Of a DNA stretch of 41,699 bases, positions 39,028 to 41,699 are shown piece by piece (the first letter of the stretch is position 1; each line of letters starts with the position of its first letter). The DNA comes from a virus. The position numbers and the translations under genes are program-made. The notes below the pieces were generated by a model. It searched no databases. It was given only the letters and a program-made list of their open reading frames with translations, and had not been told where the DNA came from. Location: positions 1-41,699 of the IMG/VR virus record IMGVR_UViG_3300030107_004242, one strand, 5' to 3'.

Positions 39028-39064
39028 GGGAGGGGCTAAAAAATTCCGAATTTTTTGCGTACGG
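39028..39064. repeat. AT palindrome element, copy E
   Basis: GGGAGGGGCT, then AAAAAATTCCGAATTTTTT, then GCGTACGG. It shares the GCGTACGG flank and the following TTCT.TTCGG with copy C at 37678-37703. The interval 39065-39251 shows no gene, only short C/G hairpins such as CCCC-AGTATA-GGGG. Confidence 0.8.
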
Positions 39065-39251
39065 TTTCTCTTCGGTTATCATTATTCACTCTCCCTGCAT
39101 AATTATGCTTGCCGCCCAACCCCAGTATAGGGGGGTCACCCAGTTTCGGGGCCTGTCGCTGCAATATCTAAGGTAAACTTCTGCACGTTTTATCGTATTC
39201 CTTTACCAGCCTTAACTACCCTTTTCGTTTTCGACAAACACTAATCTGATC

Positions 39252-39359
39252 GTGAAAAAAATTACAACAAAAAAAATAAAAGTCTTAGCCTTGTTTGGCG
39301 CTATTGGAATTTTTGCAGCTAGTTATTATCTAACTAGTAATTATCTAGATAGAAAATAA
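39252..39359 (+). CDS. Possible short membrane protein
   Basis: 35 residues from GTG 39252: MKKITTKKIKVLALFGAIGI, then FAASYYLTSNYLDRK. A basic N-terminus and one hydrophobic helix make a plausible signal-anchor peptide. However, there is no ribosome site, and its second half is made from the TATCTA-rich repeat region, so it could be accidental. Confidence 0.3.
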   Translation: MKKITTKKIKVLALFGAIGIFAASYYLTSNYLDRK

Positions 39360-39452
39360 CTAGCTAGGTAATATCTAGGGTATTATCTATTTTCTTTTTT
39401 AGATAATATCTAGTTAATACTAGACATTATCTATTAACTATATATTATCTAT
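39321..39452. repeat. AT-rich TATCTA array
   Basis: Seven direct TATCTA motifs at 39327, 39342, 39372, 39384, 39407, 39428 and 39446, plus inverted TAGATA at about 39345 and 39400. TATTATCTA and TAGATAATA (39381-39408) form a 9-base inverted repeat. CTAGTTA/TAACTAG motifs are interspersed. The stretch has almost no G or C and ends at a run of eight G. It resembles a DNA-unwinding or multi-operator region upstream of the 39470 gene. Confidence 0.75.
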
Positions 39453-39469
39453 AGGGGGGGGTTGCCAAA

Positions 39470-39691
39470 GTGAAGGCGAAGATTCATATCAACCAGCACA
39501 AGATTCGCCAAAACGCGAAGAAACAGGAGTGTGAGCCGGTGATTACAGTGAAGACGTACAAGAGTAATGAGTATGCTTCGTCTGTTTCAATCAATGGTCC
39601 GTCTGTTGTGGTTTACTCACCGGACAACCCGCTGTCTTGTGGCGCTAAGGTTTGGATAGAGGCTGAGTATGAAAGCTTGGTTTTGGGGTAA
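39470..39691 (+). CDS. Small conserved-type phage protein ('KIHINQH')
   Basis: 73 residues from GTG 39470, preceded by a G-run. The sequence KIHINQHKIRQNAKKQECEP, VITVKTYKSNEYASSVSING, PSVVVYSPDNPLSCGAKVWI is a pattern I recognise from many environmental phage genomes as a small uncharacterised protein near the terminase. It is a beta-rich single domain. The ATG of the next gene lies inside its last codons. Confidence 0.75.
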   Translation: MKAKIHINQHKIRQNAKKQECEPVITVKTYKSNEYASSVSINGPSVVVYSPDNPLSCGAKVWIEAEYESLVLG

Positions 39692-39941
39692 TTACCGTCA
39701 TGTAGTCCTGTTTGCAGTGCTTTTTGTGATGTCTAGCTGTGCTGTTGTGAACTCGGGGTGTTGGTCTGGGCTGAACAACGTATATTGCCAAGACTCAGAA
39801 AACCTGAATGAGGAACGGCGGTGGAATATCCCCCCAGCACCCCCCTCTGGATTGAATGCGACATGTGTGAAGAGTGGTGGTGCAGCTTCCACGACAGCCA
39901 TGTCTTTGACTGCGCCTGCCCTGAAATTGAAGACTTTATAG
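39669..39941 (+). CDS. Probable small lipoprotein overlapping the next gene
   Basis: 90 residues, with AGAGG six bases before the ATG. A hydrophobic signal sequence (HVVLFAVLFVMSSC) ends in a lipobox-like MSSC (Cys24). The mature part would be short and contains CWSGLNNVYCQDS and a proline-rich segment (WNIPPAPPSGLN). Short proline-rich lipoproteins encoded in an overlapping frame recall outer-membrane spanin subunits (Rz1), but the usual Rz partner is not the overlapping gene here. The last 121 bases overlap the next gene in another frame. Confidence 0.5.
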   Translation: MKAWFWGNYRHVVLFAVLFVMSSCAVVNSGCWSGLNNVYCQDSENLNEERRWNIPPAPPSGLNATCVKSGGAASTTAMSLTAPALKLKTL

Positions 39942-40024
39942 AACTTGGCGTAGAGCCATACTCTACTCCCAAGTCTGACCCTAAGGTTTTGTTGGCGATA
40001 GCAAAAAAATCGGGGACGAGATAG
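39821..40024 (+). CDS. Small Cys/Trp/His-rich protein
   Basis: 67 residues from GTG 39821 (AGGA six bases upstream). The core WIECDMCEEWWCSFHDSHVF and then DCACPEIEDF has five Cys and two His, suggesting one or two bound zinc ions. I recognise the 'ECDMCEEW.CS.HD.HV..C.CP' pattern from many environmental phages; its role is unknown. The last 13 bases overlap the tmRNA-like RNA. Confidence 0.7.
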   Translation: MEYPPSTPLWIECDMCEEWWCSFHDSHVFDCACPEIEDFIELGVEPYSTPKSDPKVLLAIAKKSGTR

Positions 40025-40086
40025 GTTTCGACACCTCATAAACGTTGAGCTTGGGGTGGACGCCAGTTCGAGTCTGGCCGTCTCCA
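40012..40086 (+). ncRNA. tmRNA-like tRNA domain without an mRNA-like region
   Basis: 75 nt that fold as the tRNA-like domain of tmRNA. The acceptor stem is GGGGACG (40012-40018) with CGTCTCC (40079-40085), with a G-U at the third pair, and discriminator A at 40086. AGGTTTCGACA (40023-40033) matches the tmRNA D-loop signature. A T-arm GCCAG-TTCGAGT-CTGGC (40062-40078) is canonical. CACCTC (40032-40037) with GGGGTG (40053-40058) could form helix P2. In bacterial tmRNA, P2 leads to pseudoknots and the tag reading frame of some 300 nt; here only 15 nt remain. There is no anticodon arm and no encoded CCA. It is either a minimal functional RNA or a relic of an ssrA attachment site. Confidence 0.72.
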
Positions 40087-40109
40087 TAACTACACACCCT
40101 CAGGCACCA

Positions 40110-40430
40110 ATGACGTTATCAAAAAAAGAGGAGCGGAGAGAACGGCAGTTCGGTCCCAAGGCTGACTGGATACGAACTTTGCCGTGTGCGGCCTGTGGGC
40201 GTGACGGGCCTAGCGACCCTGCACATATGAGATCGCGTGGCGCCGGGGGTACCAGTGACCATCTAGTGCCGCTTTGCAGGATGTGTCATACCGAACAACA
40301 CACGAAAGGAATTAAGACATTCTTTTCAAAACACGGTATAATTGACACATTAGATCTTGCAGAGCGGTATCATCAAAGGTGGCTCCATGCAGACTATTGG
40401 AAAAACAGAGGCAACGACCTCCTCTACTAA
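40110..40430 (+). CDS. HNH-type nuclease-like protein
   Basis: 106 residues from the ATG at 40110; an upstream GTG-type start would place the N-terminus inside the tmRNA-like RNA. Metal-binding and catalytic motifs are visible: LPCAACGRDGPSDPAHMRSR (CxxC, then DPAH), SDHLVPLCRMCHTEQHTKG (H..PLC..CH...H). This is the Cys/His layout of small phage HNH-type endonucleases. HNH enzymes next to terminase genes often assist cos cleavage. A role in packaging or recombination is possible; the substrate is unknown. Confidence 0.75.
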   Translation: MTLSKKEERRERQFGPKADWIRTLPCAACGRDGPSDPAHMRSRGAGGTSDHLVPLCRMCHTEQHTKGIKTFFSKHGIIDTLDLAERYHQRWLHADYWKNRGNDLLY

Positions 40431-40764
40431 GCCACTGCCAATAAAACTAGACGAAGTTACGTTAGTAATTGAAAAAGCAGTCGAAGCGTATCGCTCTGCC
40501 ACTGCTACCATGAGGGGCACGCGGTCAAAGGCGGCGCTTCACATGGATGACTACGCATCTTGGTCAGATGGCAAGGTTCGATATACAGGAAAGTCTGCAT
40601 CTGATATTTTAGAAGACTACTTGACGGGCTTGGGCTTTGAAAGAGAAAGCCAAATGTTCTACGACTTGAGTAGAATTGTCATGGATTACTCAGAACTTGG
40701 TGAGTTTTCTATATCAGAAGTTGTCTATTGGTGCGCTTTGAGCAATGTTGACTATGAATTATGA
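40387..40764 (+). CDS. Small protein before the terminase, unknown
   Basis: 125 residues from the ATG at 40387, preceded by AAAGGTGG; a longer form from 40357 is less likely. It overlaps the HNH gene by 44 bases. It is helical (EVTLVIEKAVEAYRSATATM; DILEDYLTGLGFERESQMFY) with an acidic C-terminal end. The gene lies ten bases from the terminase large subunit and may be an accessory packaging gene. No family is recognised. Confidence 0.6.
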   Translation: MQTIGKTEATTSSTKPLPIKLDEVTLVIEKAVEAYRSATATMRGTRSKAALHMDDYASWSDGKVRYTGKSASDILEDYLTGLGFERESQMFYDLSRIVMDYSELGEFSISEVVYWCALSNVDYEL

Positions 40765-40773
40765 GCACAAGCT

Positions 40774-41699
40774 ATGCAAATTGACATTAATTCTATAAAG
40801 TCTAAGCTAGATCAATTGCCAGATGTTGAAAAAATGGAGATTTTGCAACTCTTAGATGAGCTTGAGTCTGCAAAAACCAAGGAAACTGCCCACGAAGACT
40901 TTTTAGGATTTGTAAAACATGTGTGGCCAGCCTTTATTGAAGGTGATCACCACCGTGTAATGGCCGATGCGTTCAACAGGATTGCAAAAGGCGAGCTAAA
41001 GCGCCTGATTGTCAACATGCCACCCCGTCACACCAAGTCCGAGTTTGCTTCTCACCTCTTTCCTGCGTGGTATTTGGGCAAATACCCTGATCGTAAGGTG
41101 ATTCAGACGGCACACACTGCCGAATTGGCGGTAGGGTTTGGTAGAAAAGTTAGAAACTTGGTTGGATCGGACGATTACCAGCACATTTTTAACAATGTGT
41201 CACTAGCATCCGACTCCAAGGCCGCAGGTCGCTGGAGTACAAACAAGAATGGGGAGTATTTTGCTATTGGTGTCGGCGGTGCGGTAACAGGTAAGGGTGC
41301 CGACATCCTGATTATTGACGATCCGCACTCCGAACAGGAAGCGGCGCTTAATGATCCGTCCATTTACGACAAAACCTACGAGTGGTACACCTCTGGACCA
41401 CGGCAGAGGCTGCAACCGGGCGGTAGTATCTGCGTTGTAATGACAAGATGGTCCAAAAAAGACCTGACTGGCCAGATTTTGAAGTCATCAATCCAGCGTG
41501 GCGGCTCTGATGAGTGGGAAGTCATAGAACTTCCTGCAATTTTGCCCAGTGGAAGCCCTTTATGGCCCGGATTTTGGCCGCTAGAGCAGTTGGAGGCACT
41601 AAAATCAGAACTTCCGGTGCCGAAGTGGTCTGCACAGTACCAACAAGACCCCACATCAGAGGAAGGAGCGCTAATTAAGCGCGAATGGTGGAAAGAATG
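40774..41699 (+). CDS. terL: Terminase large subunit, N-terminal part
   Basis: The frame is open from the ATG at 40774 to the window end, giving 308 residues. The ATPase motor is recognisable: adenine/Walker A region LKRLIVNMPPRHTKSEFASH (Walker A-like MPPRHTKSE, residues 82-90), Walker B ILIIDDPH (178-185), and the coupling motif MTRW (223-226). VTGKGADILIIDDPHS is typical of this terminase family. The C-terminal RNase H-like nuclease domain must lie beyond the window. It translocates DNA into the procapsid with energy from ATP. Confidence 0.93.
   Translation, partial: MQIDINSIKSKLDQLPDVEKMEILQLLDELESAKTKETAHEDFLGFVKHVWPAFIEGDHHRVMADAFNRIAKGELKRLIVNMPPRHTKSEFASHLFPAWYLGKYPDRKVIQTAHTAELAVGFGRKVRNLVGSDDYQHIFNNVSLASDSKAAGRWSTNKNGEYFAIGVGGAVTGKGADILIIDDPHSEQEAALNDPSIYDKTYEWYTSGPRQRLQPGGSICVVMTRWSKKDLTGQILKSSIQRGGSDEWEVIELPAILPSGSPLWPGFWPLEQLEALKSELPVPKWSAQYQQDPTSEEGALIKREWWKE

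Noticed and set aside
40012-40086. Ordinary tRNA
   Set aside because: Acceptor and T-arm are good, but no 5-bp anticodon stem with a 7-base loop can be drawn, and the TTTCGACA loop is that of tmRNA.

Overview
The window looks like most of the genome of a tailed double-stranded DNA bacteriophage, probably podovirus-like. It has tightly packed genes, 1 to 17 base overlaps of stop and start codons, a terminase pair, very large Gly/Gln-rich ejection-type virion proteins, a lysis region and a recombination/replication region. Several families (a DUF6321-like basic protein, a DUF5675-like protein, a 'KIHINQH' small protein, a Trp/Cys-rich small protein, MoxR/VWA genes) are ones I associate with environmental, mostly marine, phages; a marine proteobacterial host is an inference. 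Both ends cut through genes: the terminase large subunit runs off the right end and a small membrane-type gene runs in from the left. Portal, major capsid protein and DNA polymerase are not visible here.

Layout. 1-15684 (+): virion proteins, from small accessory proteins through a 785-residue tail/stem-type protein to five large ejection-type proteins, the last with an LPD38-like region. 15684-18953 (+): lysis and accessory block with a DUF5675-like protein, a holin candidate, several membrane/coiled-coil proteins, a zinc-ribbon protein and a metallophosphoesterase. 18985-23126 (-): recombination block with a PD-(D/E)XK nuclease, a DUF1071/Sak3-like annealing protein, an SSB-like protein, a ribbon-helix-helix protein, a ParB-like protein and two tandem paralogues. 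23142-25544 (+): a self-contained rightward unit of promoter, RusA-type resolvase, primase-helicase and terminator. 25550-36976 (-): a long leftward run of mostly small unknown genes. It includes a MoxR-type ATPase / DUF3150-like / metallopeptidase-VWA triad, a CxxCxxCC protein, a zinc-finger protein and a lipoprotein transglycosylase, with three candidate TTGACG-type promoters. 37143-41699 (+, with one leftward gene): the packaging region.

The most unusual part is 37.6-40.1 kb, between the two terminase genes. It holds (i) six iteron-like repeats spaced 31/31/31/42/31 bases, about three or four helical turns; (ii) five copies of an AT palindrome, AAAAAATTCCGAATTTTTT and variants; (iii) a leftward gene with its own terminator, bracketed by a perfect 16-base inverted repeat; (iv) an AT-rich array of TATCTA motifs; and (v) a 75-nt sequence that folds as the tRNA-like domain of tmRNA, including the G3-U pair and a TTTCGACA D-loop, but with no mRNA-like domain. 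The iterons and palindromes could be a replication origin or a terminase recognition (pac/cos) site. The tmRNA-like RNA could be a functional minimal RNA or an attachment-site relic.

Four genes that are easily missed because they are short were added by reading the sequence: 18985-19113, 26245-26376, 35726-35872 and, tentatively, 39252-39359. Starts were moved to codons with a Shine-Dalgarno sequence or an ATGA/GTGA overlap where these were visible.
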